DNA of 46,899 nt from assembly GCA_947177035.1 (NCBI GenBank), contig CAMWSS010000018.1:1-46899 (forward strand), in the 5' to 3' direction. The notes below the pieces were generated by a model, which was given only the letters and a program-made list of their open reading frames with translations, made no database searches and was not told the DNA's origin. Positions within the stretch are counted from its first letter, which is position 1, and every line of letters begins with the position of its first letter. The position numbers and the translations under genes are program-made. This DNA comes from an uncultured Porphyromonadaceae bacterium. GTDB lineage: Bacteria > Bacteroidota > Bacteroidia > Bacteroidales > Muribaculaceae. Positions 8,349 to 16,102 of this stretch are shown here, in pieces.

Positions 8349-10151
8349 ATGAAAAATAGAGTTATCACCTCCGTATTGTCGGCCACGATCTGCATGGCCG
8401 CGTTTTCCCAGACAGTTGTTGACATGGCCGCCGACTATGGCATACGCCCCGGCAGCGGCAAAAATATGTCGGCCAGACTCAATTCGGCGCTTGCCGACAT
8501 CAAGAACCGCCACGGCGCCGGCGCCGTGACCCTGCGCTTTGCTCCCGGACGCTATGATTTCCATCCCAAGGGAAGCGCCACCCGTGAATATTATATATCG
8601 AACCATGATCAGGACAATCCAAAGGCGGTCGGTTTCGCAATCGAAAACTGGGACAGCCTGACGGTAGATGCCACCGGTGCGGACTTCATATTCCACGGCC
8701 GGATGCTGCCGGTTGCCGTGGTGGATTCGCGCAACTTCTCGCTCAAAGGCGCGAGCATCGACTTCGAGACTCCACACATAACCCAGGTCACGGTCGTGGA
8801 CAATACTCCTGAAGGCATCACCTTCATGACCGCTCCGTGGGTCAACGCGGGAGTTGACAAAAACGGCAGTTTCATCGCGCGCGGCGAAGGCTGGTCCATA
8901 TCGCCCCGCTCAGGCATCGCCTTTGACGCCAGGACACGCCATGTGGTGTATCGCACAAGCGACCTGTGGTGTCCGCTCGACAGCGTCATTGCTCTCAAAC
9001 CCAAAGGCACATACCGTGCGCCGAAATGGACCGACGGCCGTCTGACTCCGGGCACTGTGGTGGCCCTGCGCGGATGGGGACGCCCGACTCCGGGCATATT
9101 CCTTAGCGGCGACAGCGCCACATCTATCACCGACGTGAAGGTGCACTATGCCGAAGGCATGGGGCTGCTGGCCCAACTCTGCGACGGAATAACGCTGACG
9201 CGCTTCGGAGTGTGTCTGCGCGGAGATTCCGATCCGCGTTACTTCACCACCCAGGCCGACGCCACCCATTTTTCGGGCTGCAAGGGTGTGATCAGTTCGA
9301 CCGAAGGCCTATATGAAGGAATGATGGACGATGCCATCAACGTGCATGGCACATATCTGAAGGTGATCGGACGCACCGGAAAACGCACGCTGCGCGGACG
9401 ATATATGCACGACCAGAGCTGGGGGTTCCGCTGGGGCGAGCCTGGCGACTCCGTGCAGATCATCCGGTCGGAGACAATGGAAACAGTCGGCCTGCCGATG
9501 ATTATCGAAAAAATCTCTCCGGCCGATTGCGGGCAGGAGCATGGCGCACGCGAGTTCGACGTGACCTTCACCGCCGACCTGCCCGACGGAGTGGCCGACG
9601 ATTGCCATTTCGGTCTGGAGAACCTGTCGTGGGCTCCGGAGGTATATTTTGCCGACAACGTGGTCCGCAACAACCGCGCACGCGGATCGCTCTTCTCCAC
9701 CCCGCGCCGCGTCATGGTCGAGCGCAATCTCTTTGACCACACGTCGGGCACTGCCATACTGCTTTGCGGCGACTGCATGGGCTGGTTCGAGACCGGCGCC
9801 TGTCGCGACGTCACCATCCGTCAGAACCGCTTCGTCAACTCTCTGACAAATATGTTCCAGTTCACCGAAGCCATAATTTCCATCTATCCCGAAATTCATG
9901 ATCTGGCCGGTCAGCGTCAGTATTTCCACTCGGGAATCCTGATCGAGGACAATGATTTCGTCACTTTCGATGCGCCGTTGCTCTATGCCAAATCAACCGA
10001 CGGGCTTTCCTTCCGCGGCAATCGTGTCAGACTCAATGGCGATTTCCCGTCTTTCCATCCCAACCAGTTCAATTTCAAGTTGCAGCGTTGTCGCAACGTT
10101 TCCATCTCAGGCAATGAGCTGCCGCAGCAACCATCCATACTGATCGAGTAA
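8349..10151 (+). CDS. GH110 alpha-1,3-galactosidase (GlaB-like)
   Basis: A 600-residue secreted glycoside hydrolase of family GH110. Characterised members remove terminal alpha-1,3-galactose from blood-group B or linear alpha-Gal structures on host glycans. A signal peptide occupies about residues 1-21 and is followed by a right-handed beta-helix-type body with many Asn/Val/Ile repeats. The stretch Met-Met-Asp-Asp-Ala-Ile-Asn-Val-His-Gly-Thr-Tyr at about 325 is the family's diagnostic acidic motif. Length matches GlaA/GlaB proteins. The gene is open from 8196, but the ATG at 8349 gives the signal peptide. There is no SusC/SusD pair beside it, so it is an orphan enzyme rather than part of a polysaccharide utilisation locus. 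Exact linkage specificity cannot be read from the sequence. Confidence 0.85.
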   Translation: MKNRVITSVLSATICMAAFSQTVVDMAADYGIRPGSGKNMSARLNSALADIKNRHGAGAVTLRFAPGRYDFHPKGSATREYYISNHDQDNPKAVGFAIENWDSLTVDATGADFIFHGRMLPVAVVDSRNFSLKGASIDFETPHITQVTVVDNTPEGITFMTAPWVNAGVDKNGSFIARGEGWSISPRSGIAFDARTRHVVYRTSDLWCPLDSVIALKPKGTYRAPKWTDGRLTPGTVVALRGWGRPTPGIFLSGDSATSITDVKVHYAEGMGLLAQLCDGITLTRFGVCLRGDSDPRYFTTQADATHFSGCKGVISSTEGLYEGMMDDAINVHGTYLKVIGRTGKRTLRGRYMHDQSWGFRWGEPGDSVQIIRSETMETVGLPMIIEKISPADCGQEHGAREFDVTFTADLPDGVADDCHFGLENLSWAPEVYFADNVVRNNRARGSLFSTPRRVMVERNLFDHTSGTAILLCGDCMGWFETGACRDVTIRQNRFVNSLTNMFQFTEAIISIYPEIHDLAGQRQYFHSGILIEDNDFVTFDAPLLYAKSTDGLSFRGNRVRLNGDFPSFHPNQFNFKLQRCRNVSISGNELPQQPSILIE

Positions 10152-10254
10152 TCACGATTTTTTCACAATTTTTTTCACCATCTTGGTGAACCAATCGCCA
10201 CGCACCTGTGTTTTACGTATGTGAAATGTGTGATAATGATTGGTTATTATTTGA

Positions 10255-10282
10255 CGAGGAGCAGCTGAGAAGCCGCTCCTCG
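10255..10282 (+). terminator. Hairpin downstream of GH110 gene
   Basis: CGAGGAGC (10255-10262) pairs with GCTCCTCG (10275-10282) and is followed by CCGATTTTAT. It lies in the 245-bp convergent gap that follows the GH110 gene. The stem is perfect, but the T-run is short. Confidence 0.55.
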
Positions 10283-10318
10283 CCGATTTTATATGTCAGG
10301 TCCGTCCGGATGAATGAC

Positions 10319-10350
10319 GGCCACCCTCGTTATCACAACGAAGAATGGCC
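10319..10350 (-). terminator. Hairpin downstream of the secreted repeat protein gene
   Basis: GGCCA (10319-10323) pairs with TGGCC (10346-10350), and TCGTT pairs with AACGA inside it. It lies 47 bp beyond the stop of the minus-strand gene at 10397. The T-run is poor. Together with 10255-10282 it separates two convergent genes. Confidence 0.4.
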
Positions 10351-10396
10351 GCCGGAGATACTAGTAATAATATGTAGTTGATAGTATCAGTGTCGT

Positions 10397-12412
10397 TTAT
10401 TTCATCAGGACTTTGCGGCCGTTGATGATGTAGAGTCCGCTGGTGGGGTTAGCCACGCGACGGCCCTGGAGGTCATAGATGACGTCGGCGGCAGGAGCGT
10501 CGGCAGTCACATTGTTGATGCCGGAGTTGTCGCCCTTGAACTCAACGGGCACGATCTCCATCTTTGAGTCATAGACATAGATGAAGCCGGTGACAACAAC
10601 GTCGGTGGCGGCGGTCACGTTTTCAAGGCCGTACCGGTTGTAGATCTCGACGCTGGTTGTGCCGTCGGTCACGGTGATGACAGTGCGTGCGCTCTCGCCT
10701 TCGCCAGTGGTTTCGGCATTGGCGGTGAGTCCGCTGATGGTGACGTATTTGGCCAGATTGGCTACTGTCACGTCTGCCAGAGTGACTTCGGCGGGTTCTA
10801 CCGGCGAGCCGGCAACTGCTTCGGGGAAGCTGCTGACAACAGGAGCGCACTGCACCATGCCATGATACACGTTGAACTTGCCGGTGAGTCCGGTGAGCTG
10901 ATCGCCGTTTTTGAAGGTGCGGTCATTGAGGTTGCCGTACACAAGCATCGACCCGGTTTCATCCTGCACGAAAAGATCGAGACCGTTTTGATAAACAACA
11001 GTCACTGGCGATGTGATTGTGGTGAATGATTCGGGCTGTTCGTCGAGGAACGATGCGATATCCGCAACTTCGGGATATGTGGGAGCCACGGCACCTTCAA
11101 GGGTGTATTCGGTCACGGTCTTGACACCGTTCTGTCCGAAGTATTTTTCAAGCGAGCCATAGATGGTGACGCTCTTGCCGAGGTTGCCGGGGTTGGCCTG
11201 AAGATTGAGCGCTTCGCGGACTTCACCAGCGGGGAGCTGAACCGGGAGACATTTTGTATAGTCGGTCTCGGTTGCGGTTGCTGCGATGAACACGTTGGTT
11301 GCTGAAGCTTCCTCACCGGTTGCGGCGGAGAATGAGTCAGCGCTCTTTCCTGCTGCAGAACCTACGATGTAGCCTTTGACCCAAGCCTTTGTGGCGGGGT
11401 TGTTGAGCAGAACGACGTCAGCCACGGTGTAGGGGCTTTCTGCGGTGCCTTTGCCCACTGTTTCCACGGGATCGGGATCAACGGGAGTGTTGCCGCCACC
11501 GTCGATGGTGTATTCGGTCACGGTCTTGACGCCGCTCTGTCCGAAGTATTTTTCAAGCGAGCCATAGAGTGTGACCTCTTTGCCGAGGTTGCCGGGATTG
11601 GCCTGGAGATTGAGCGCTTCACGCACTGCGCCGGCGGGGAGCTGAACGGGGAGACATTTTGTATAGTCGGTCTCGGTTGCGGTTGCTGCGATGAACACGT
11701 TGGTTGCTGAAGCTTCCTCACCGGTTGCGGCGGAGAATGAGTCAGCGCTCTTTCCTGCTGCAGAACCTACGATGTAGCCTTTGACCCAAGCCTTTGTGGC
11801 GGGGTTGTTGAGCAGAACGACGTCAGCCACGGTGTAGGGGCTTTCTGCGGTGCCTTTGCCCACTGTTTCCACGGGATCGGGATCAACGGGAGTCTCACCG
11901 CTGCCGCCTTCGCCGATCTGGCTGTTGCCTTCATAAGTGACAGTGATGCTCTTGATATACATGGCTTTCTCGGCGCCATTGGTGAAATTGACAGCCAGAT
12001 CACCTTTGGCAGAGCCTGTGAATGTGCAAGCCGACACATTTACGGTAATTTCGCTCTCGGAGCCGAATGAAGTTCCTCCGACTTTAGTGGCGACAGTCGC
12101 TTTTCCGCCGCTTGCGGTAGCGCCTTCAACCACCACTTTGGTTACGGTTACGCCACTGAAAGCGTCGGTTGAGAGAGACCAGGCGGAAGTCGGCAATTTG
12201 GCGGTGCCGATCTGTAGTCCTTTGGCATTGGCCGACGAATCGAAATTCACGGCTGTCATTGCCGTGGTCTGCCATTTGACGCCGCTGAGTTCATAAGCGG
12301 CAGCGTCGGCGGCTACGTCACCCTTTGCGAAGGTGTGGGTGTAGGTGAATGTGGCGGCGGAAGCGGCGAAACCGGCCGCGGCACACATTAATGCGAGTAA
12401 CAGTTTTTTCAT
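10397..12412 (-). CDS. Large secreted protein with duplicated OB-like (DUF6359-like) domains
   Basis: A 671-residue secreted protein. The layout is a signal peptide (1-20), a beta-sandwich module (about 21-165), two near-identical modules of about 125 residues (about 185-310 and 320-445), a related OB-fold-like module (about 450-620) and a C-terminal tail. Each duplicated module begins Gly-Lys-Gly-Thr-Ala-Glu-Ser-Pro-Tyr-Thr-Val, with Trp-Val-Lys-Gly-Tyr-Ile-Val-Gly further on. They resemble DUF6359 / OB-fold domains of Bacteroidales surface proteins. The tail (Leu-Gln-Gly-Arg-Arg-Val ... Gly-Leu-Tyr-Ile-Ile-Asn-Gly-Arg-Lys-Val) is of the Bacteroidales C-terminal sorting type. No catalytic motif is visible, and the function is unknown. 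Candidate roles are binding or scaffolding at the cell surface. The first module recurs in the endonuclease gene at 45073-46641. Confidence 0.75.
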   Translation of the reverse strand: MKKLLLALMCAAAGFAASAATFTYTHTFAKGDVAADAAAYELSGVKWQTTAMTAVNFDSSANAKGLQIGTAKLPTSAWSLSTDAFSGVTVTKVVVEGATASGGKATVATKVGGTSFGSESEITVNVSACTFTGSAKGDLAVNFTNGAEKAMYIKSITVTYEGNSQIGEGGSGETPVDPDPVETVGKGTAESPYTVADVVLLNNPATKAWVKGYIVGSAAGKSADSFSAATGEEASATNVFIAATATETDYTKCLPVQLPAGAVREALNLQANPGNLGKEVTLYGSLEKYFGQSGVKTVTEYTIDGGGNTPVDPDPVETVGKGTAESPYTVADVVLLNNPATKAWVKGYIVGSAAGKSADSFSAATGEEASATNVFIAATATETDYTKCLPVQLPAGEVREALNLQANPGNLGKSVTIYGSLEKYFGQNGVKTVTEYTLEGAVAPTYPEVADIASFLDEQPESFTTITSPVTVVYQNGLDLFVQDETGSMLVYGNLNDRTFKNGDQLTGLTGKFNVYHGMVQCAPVVSSFPEAVAGSPVEPAEVTLADVTVANLAKYVTISGLTANAETTGEGESARTVITVTDGTTSVEIYNRYGLENVTAATDVVVTGFIYVYDSKMEIVPVEFKGDNSGINNVTADAPAADVIYDLQGRRVANPTSGLYIINGRKVLMK
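11106..11893. repeat. Two near-identical 383-bp direct repeats inside the gene
   Basis: Segments 11106-11488 and 11511-11893 are tandem copies with a 405-bp (135-codon) period. The left part differs at scattered, mostly third positions. From about 11255 to 11488 versus 11660 to 11893 I see almost no differences. This indicates a recent duplication or gene conversion. Confidence 0.85.
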
Positions 12413-12443
12413 AAGCGAACTGAATTAATATGATTAGCTCGTA

Positions 12444-12451
12444 CAAAGTTA
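12444..12451 (-). promoter_or_regulatory. TAACTTTG -7 box of the secreted repeat protein gene
   Basis: CAAAGTTA on the plus strand reads TAACTTTG on the minus strand, 31 nt before the ATG at 12412. The -33 element is not clear at the usual spacing. Confidence 0.45.
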
Positions 12452-12476
12452 CATATTAATTTGCAATAATCAGCGG

Positions 12477-13832
12477 TCAATCCTTCGAAATATCAACTAT
12501 TTTTATCGGAGAGCGTTTCAACCGGGCCTGAAGATATTCGCGGAAACGAGTTCTTTCGGCGCTATTCATCGGCTTGACATAGCTCACCAGTGCCACGTTG
12601 AGGGTGTCGATGGCGGTCGAGTCGACAGAGCAGACGATCGACCGGTTGATGGCGATTTCCTCGACTTGAGGGAACAGGACTTTAAGTTCAGGAGCGATGT
12701 CGATGCCCATGGAGTCGGTGCGCGCCACTGCTTCACAGACCCTGTGGAGCGAGTCGATCGTGGCCTGCTGGGCCGAGATCGTGGCCTGTGTCACCGCATA
12801 CATGTCTTTGAGCATTGCCGACGACGCTTTGTTGACGTCGACCTCGACGTTGGAGCCTTGGATGATGCGCAGGTATGTGCCGGTCAGTCCGTATTGCGGC
12901 AAGCGGGCGTCCATCACGGCCAGAAGCGAGTCCTGCGGCAGCTGCCGGCCCATCAGGGTGACGGTCAGCGTCGAGCCTTGCTTGTCGTAGGCGGCGTGAT
13001 AGTTGAGCACCTGTGTGTCGGGAAATGTGAATTCCTGTTCCACATATCTCGAAGCGTTGTTCTGGAACGTGTTCTGCAGATACATGGTGTAGGTGAGATA
13101 GACCGACGGAATCATGGTCAGAATGGCGATCGTGTAGACCAGCCGGCGCACTTTGAGCGCCCGCTCGGGGTTGGACATCTGTGCCGGATGATACTTCATC
13201 AGTTTGACGCCGGCAAATGTCGCCAGGGCGATAAACACCGAGTTGATGAAGAAGAGATAGAGCGCGCCCAGGAAGAACTGCCACTGGAGTGTGGCCAGGC
13301 CATAGCCGACGGTGCACAGCGGAGGCATGAGGGCGGTGGCGATTGCCACGCCTGGGATCACATTGCCTTTGTTTTTTGAGCCGATGGCCAGTATGCCGGC
13401 TGCGCCGCCGAAAAATCCGATAAAGACGTCGTAGATGGTGGGCGATGTTCGCGCCAGCAGTTCGCTGTGGCTTTCATTGACTGGCGAGATCATGAAGTAG
13501 AGGCAGGCCGTTGCGATGGAGAAAGTTGTGGCCATCAGCAGATTGCGGAAGCTTCGCTTCATCAGGTCGAAGTCATGGATTCCGACTGCCAGGCCGATGC
13601 CGATGATCGGCCCCATGAGCGGGGATATGAGCATTGCGCCGATGATCACGGCGGTTGAGTTGGTGTTGAGTCCGAGTGATGCGATGAAAATCGCCACTAT
13701 CAGAATGAAGATGTTGATGCCGCGGAACGTTACTCCCTCGCGGATGCTCTCTTCTGCCTCTGACTGAGGTATCAGGTAGGCGCTCAGATCGAAAAAGCCT
13801 TTGATCTTGTCGCGCAGTGCGTTCAGGTCCAT
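12477..13832 (-). CDS. DUF389 / TIGR00341 family membrane protein
   Basis: A 451-residue inner-membrane protein of the DUF389 family. The conserved core is at about 30-220, with Ile-Ile-Gly-Ala-Met-Leu-Ile-Ser-Pro-Leu-Met-Gly-Pro near residue 65 and Ala-Leu-Met-Pro-Pro-Leu-Cys-Thr-Val-Gly-Tyr-Gly-Leu near 170. About six or seven helices end near residue 245. A soluble C-terminal region of about 200 residues follows, probably periplasmic or cytosolic. The biochemical role of the family is not established. It is the last gene of the DUF3078-GIN-HAD-ribF operon, starting 22 bp after ribF. Nothing in the sequence ties it to flavin transport, though the position invites the question. Confidence 0.8.
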   Translation of the reverse strand: MDLNALRDKIKGFFDLSAYLIPQSEAEESIREGVTFRGINIFILIVAIFIASLGLNTNSTAVIIGAMLISPLMGPIIGIGLAVGIHDFDLMKRSFRNLLMATTFSIATACLYFMISPVNESHSELLARTSPTIYDVFIGFFGGAAGILAIGSKNKGNVIPGVAIATALMPPLCTVGYGLATLQWQFFLGALYLFFINSVFIALATFAGVKLMKYHPAQMSNPERALKVRRLVYTIAILTMIPSVYLTYTMYLQNTFQNNASRYVEQEFTFPDTQVLNYHAAYDKQGSTLTVTLMGRQLPQDSLLAVMDARLPQYGLTGTYLRIIQGSNVEVDVNKASSAMLKDMYAVTQATISAQQATIDSLHRVCEAVARTDSMGIDIAPELKVLFPQVEEIAINRSIVCSVDSTAIDTLNVALVSYVKPMNSAERTRFREYLQARLKRSPIKIVDISKD

Positions 13833-13854
13833 GATGGTTGTGGTGGATTATTGA

Positions 13855-14697
13855 TTATTGTCTGATAGCTGACAGTGCATTGCCGACATCGGCGGCGATG
13901 GCGTCGCGCAGTTCGTCGAGTGAGCCGAAGCGGCGTTCGGCGCGCAGGCGGCTGATGAAACCGATGCGCAGATGGCTGCCGTAAAGGTTGCCGGAAAAGC
14001 CTATGAGGTGAGCTTCCACAGAAATCGGGGCATCGGGAGTGTCGACAGTCGGGCGTCGGCCGACGTTGACCACTGCGGGATAGTCGCCGACGGTGGCGGC
14101 ATAGACTCCGGGGGCAGGCATGACATGGCCGGGGCTGACGCTGACATTGGCGGTAGGGAATCCGAGCTGGCGTCCGAGCTGACGTCCGCCGACCACTGTG
14201 CCGCTGATGGTGAACGGCCGGCCAAGCAGCAACGCCGCCCGGTCTACCGCTCCGTCGGCTATGAGCGTGCGGATCCTGCTGGAGCTGACGCCGGAGTGTT
14301 CGGGGAGTTCGGCGCAACGCACAAGTTCCACGCCCTCCACTTCGGGCGCCCGGTCTCTGTCGCTGCCGAGATGATTGTTGAATCCGGTCATCAGAGCCTT
14401 CACGCCGTGACGTTCATGCAGCATTGACAGAAAGTCGCGTCCTGTCATGGCGCGAAGTCCGGGAGTGAACGGCAGGCGAAGCAACTTCACTCCAAGCGCG
14501 AGCATGGCCTCTTCCTGTTCGGAGGAGTCTGTGATGACGGGTGGTGCCGATGCCGGATCCACCAGGCTGAGCGGGTGGCGGTCGAAAGTCACGGCCAGAG
14601 GCGACAGCCCGCGGTCGCGGCCTGCGCGACAGAGCTGCTCCAGCAGATAGCGGTGGCCGATGTGCACCCCGTCAAATGTGCCTACCGTCGCTATCAT
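13855..14697 (-). CDS. ribF: Bifunctional riboflavin kinase / FAD synthetase
   Basis: A 280-residue enzyme that phosphorylates riboflavin to FMN and adenylates FMN to FAD in the cytoplasm. The FAD synthetase nucleotidyltransferase motif Gly-Thr-Phe-Asp-Gly-Val-His-Ile-Gly-His is at 6-15, and Ser-Ser-Ser-Arg-Ile-Arg near 137-142. The kinase domain is shown by Val-Val-Gly-Gly-Arg-Gln-Leu-Gly-Arg-Gln-Leu-Gly-Phe-Pro-Thr-Ala-Asn near 168-184. The first motif begins only six residues after the start. Relatives usually carry about 10-15 residues before it, so the N-terminus is short. The gene begins directly after the HAD gene's TGA and in the same reading frame. Confidence 0.92.
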   Translation of the reverse strand: MIATVGTFDGVHIGHRYLLEQLCRAGRDRGLSPLAVTFDRHPLSLVDPASAPPVITDSSEQEEAMLALGVKLLRLPFTPGLRAMTGRDFLSMLHERHGVKALMTGFNNHLGSDRDRAPEVEGVELVRCAELPEHSGVSSSRIRTLIADGAVDRAALLLGRPFTISGTVVGGRQLGRQLGFPTANVSVSPGHVMPAPGVYAATVGDYPAVVNVGRRPTVDTPDAPISVEAHLIGFSGNLYGSHLRIGFISRLRAERRFGSLDELRDAIAADVGNALSAIRQ

Positions 14698-15303
14698 TCA
14701 GTCGATCAGGGTGGCTTTCATGCCGCAGGCGAGCGCCGCCTCGACGTTGGCCGGACCGTCGTCGAAAAACGTGGTGTCGGCGGCTGGAATTCCGAATTTG
14801 GCGAGCGCATACTCATAGATGCGGCTGTCTGGTTTGCAGACTTTGGCTTCGAACGAGGTGACAGTGCCGTCGAAATAGTCGGTGATCTCCAGACCCTGCT
14901 TGCGGAATTCGGGCAGGATGTCGTTGTGCCACATGATCGGGTTGGTGTTGGACAGGAGCCACACCCGGTGTCCGTCGGCGCGCAGTCGCCGCAGCAGATC
15001 GAGGCGCGTTTCGGGGATGCCGCACAGAAACAGGCTCAGGCCACGGTCGATCTGGCTGTCGGTCACTCCGGCGGGCAGTTTCTGCCGCATCATTCCGCGG
15101 AATTCGTCGGGCGAGATCTGTCCGGCTTCGAGTTGCAGGAACGGCCCTTTCTGAGTGTAGGCGTCGAAGAAGTCGTCGGCGTCTTCCATGCCAAGTGCGT
15201 CGAAATAGGCCACGCAGCGGCTGCGGTCGATATTCATGATCACGCCGCCGAGATCAAACATCAGGTTGAGGCTCAGCGGTTCGGCCAGCTGTTCGATCTT
15301 CAT
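14698..15303 (-). CDS. HAD-superfamily phosphatase (YihX-like)
   Basis: A 201-residue HAD phosphatase. Motif I is Phe-Asp-Leu-Gly-Gly-Val-Ile with the nucleophile Asp17. The usual second Asp of motif I is Gly19, as in YihX-type enzymes that read Asp-Leu-Gly-Asn-Val. Motif II Leu-Leu-Ser-Asn-Thr-Asn is at about 115-120, motif III contains Cys-Lys-Pro-Asp, and motif IV reads Phe-Phe-Asp-Asp. Members act on sugar phosphates or other small phosphomonoesters. Being joined to ribF raises the possibility that it dephosphorylates the riboflavin precursor ARPP, a step done by HAD enzymes elsewhere; this is inference from position only. It overlaps the GIN gene by 4 bp upstream and is followed by TGA-ATG into ribF. 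Confidence 0.8.
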   Translation of the reverse strand: MKIEQLAEPLSLNLMFDLGGVIMNIDRSRCVAYFDALGMEDADDFFDAYTQKGPFLQLEAGQISPDEFRGMMRQKLPAGVTDSQIDRGLSLFLCGIPETRLDLLRRLRADGHRVWLLSNTNPIMWHNDILPEFRKQGLEITDYFDGTVTSFEAKVCKPDSRIYEYALAKFGIPAADTTFFDDGPANVEAALACGMKATLID

Positions 15304-16091
15304 TTGCGTTTGCGGTATTTGATTGTTGCGCTTGAGGATTTTTTCTCGACTGCTTTTTTTGTGGAATGACAGACCGACGATGCGCTTGAAGCGTCGATCG
15401 TCATCTTTTCGGCGATGATGTCGGTGGCGTCGATTTTCGCTGCCGACGAAGCATTGAGCGATGCGGTGCCGGCTGTGCCTTCCGCGCTGACCGACGAGCC
15501 CGACGATGCGTTGATGTCAAGCGTTGCGGTCACGCATTCAATGTCGACTTTTGAGCCTGACGAGGTGTCGACTTTAACTGATTTTGCTGCCGAACAACGT
15601 TCGATCTCGACTTTTGAGCCAGATGAAGTGTCGACTGACAGAGAGCCGCAAGTCATTGATCCGTCAATTTCCACGCTCGATCCGCTTGAAGTGTTGACTT
15701 TGAAGTTTTTATTGCCGATGTCGAATGCCGAGCATGATTTGAAGCGGGCGCCGCTCGATGCTTCGATGTTTTCGAGCACGGGACCGCTGACCGACACGCG
15801 GCTGAGTGTCTTTTGGTTTATGTTGACGTTGCCGCCCTTGCGCTCTATGCGTATCCAAAGTTCGCCGTTTTTTACCGAAATTTTAAGATCCTGAAGGTAT
15901 TCGTCGGATCCTTCAGCCTCGATCGACACCGGGCCAGATTTTACGACGTATTCCACCGGAACCCCGGTTTCGATCTTGATGCGCGAGAATTTGTTTCCGT
16001 AGGTGTAGGTGCGGATTGCGGCAGAGGCCGATGCCGATGCCGAGAGAGCCAGAGCAGCCGTCAGTCCGAACAGGAGAGCTTTCAGTTTCAT
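15300..16091 (-). CDS. Head-GIN domain (DUF2807) secreted protein
   Basis: A 263-residue exported protein with a signal peptide (about 1-25, Ala/Ser rich). It has a right-handed repetitive body of the head-GIN/DUF2807 type: rows of about 20 residues with recurring Ser-Ser-Gly-Ser-x-Val-x-Ile/Val. These predict a parallel beta-solenoid with Ser-rich turns. The C-terminus is basic (Lys-Tyr-Arg-Lys-Arg-Lys). Proteins of this family are common in Bacteroidetes envelopes, and their function is not established. The gene sits 11 bp after the DUF3078 gene and overlaps the HAD gene by 4 bp (ATGA), so it is translationally coupled within the operon. Confidence 0.78.
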   Translation of the reverse strand: MKLKALLFGLTAALALSASASASAAIRTYTYGNKFSRIKIETGVPVEYVVKSGPVSIEAEGSDEYLQDLKISVKNGELWIRIERKGGNVNINQKTLSRVSVSGPVLENIEASSGARFKSCSAFDIGNKNFKVNTSSGSSVEIDGSMTCGSLSVDTSSGSKVEIERCSAAKSVKVDTSSGSKVDIECVTATLDINASSGSSVSAEGTAGTASLNASSAAKIDATDIIAEKMTIDASSASSVCHSTKKAVEKKSSSATIKYRKRK

Positions 16092-16102
16092 GATGGTTGA
16101 AT

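Noticed and set aside
15415-15894. Repetitive sequence in the head-GIN gene taken as a DNA repeat
   Set aside because: The repetition is at the protein level (Ser-Ser-Gly-Ser rows) and the DNA copies are diverged.
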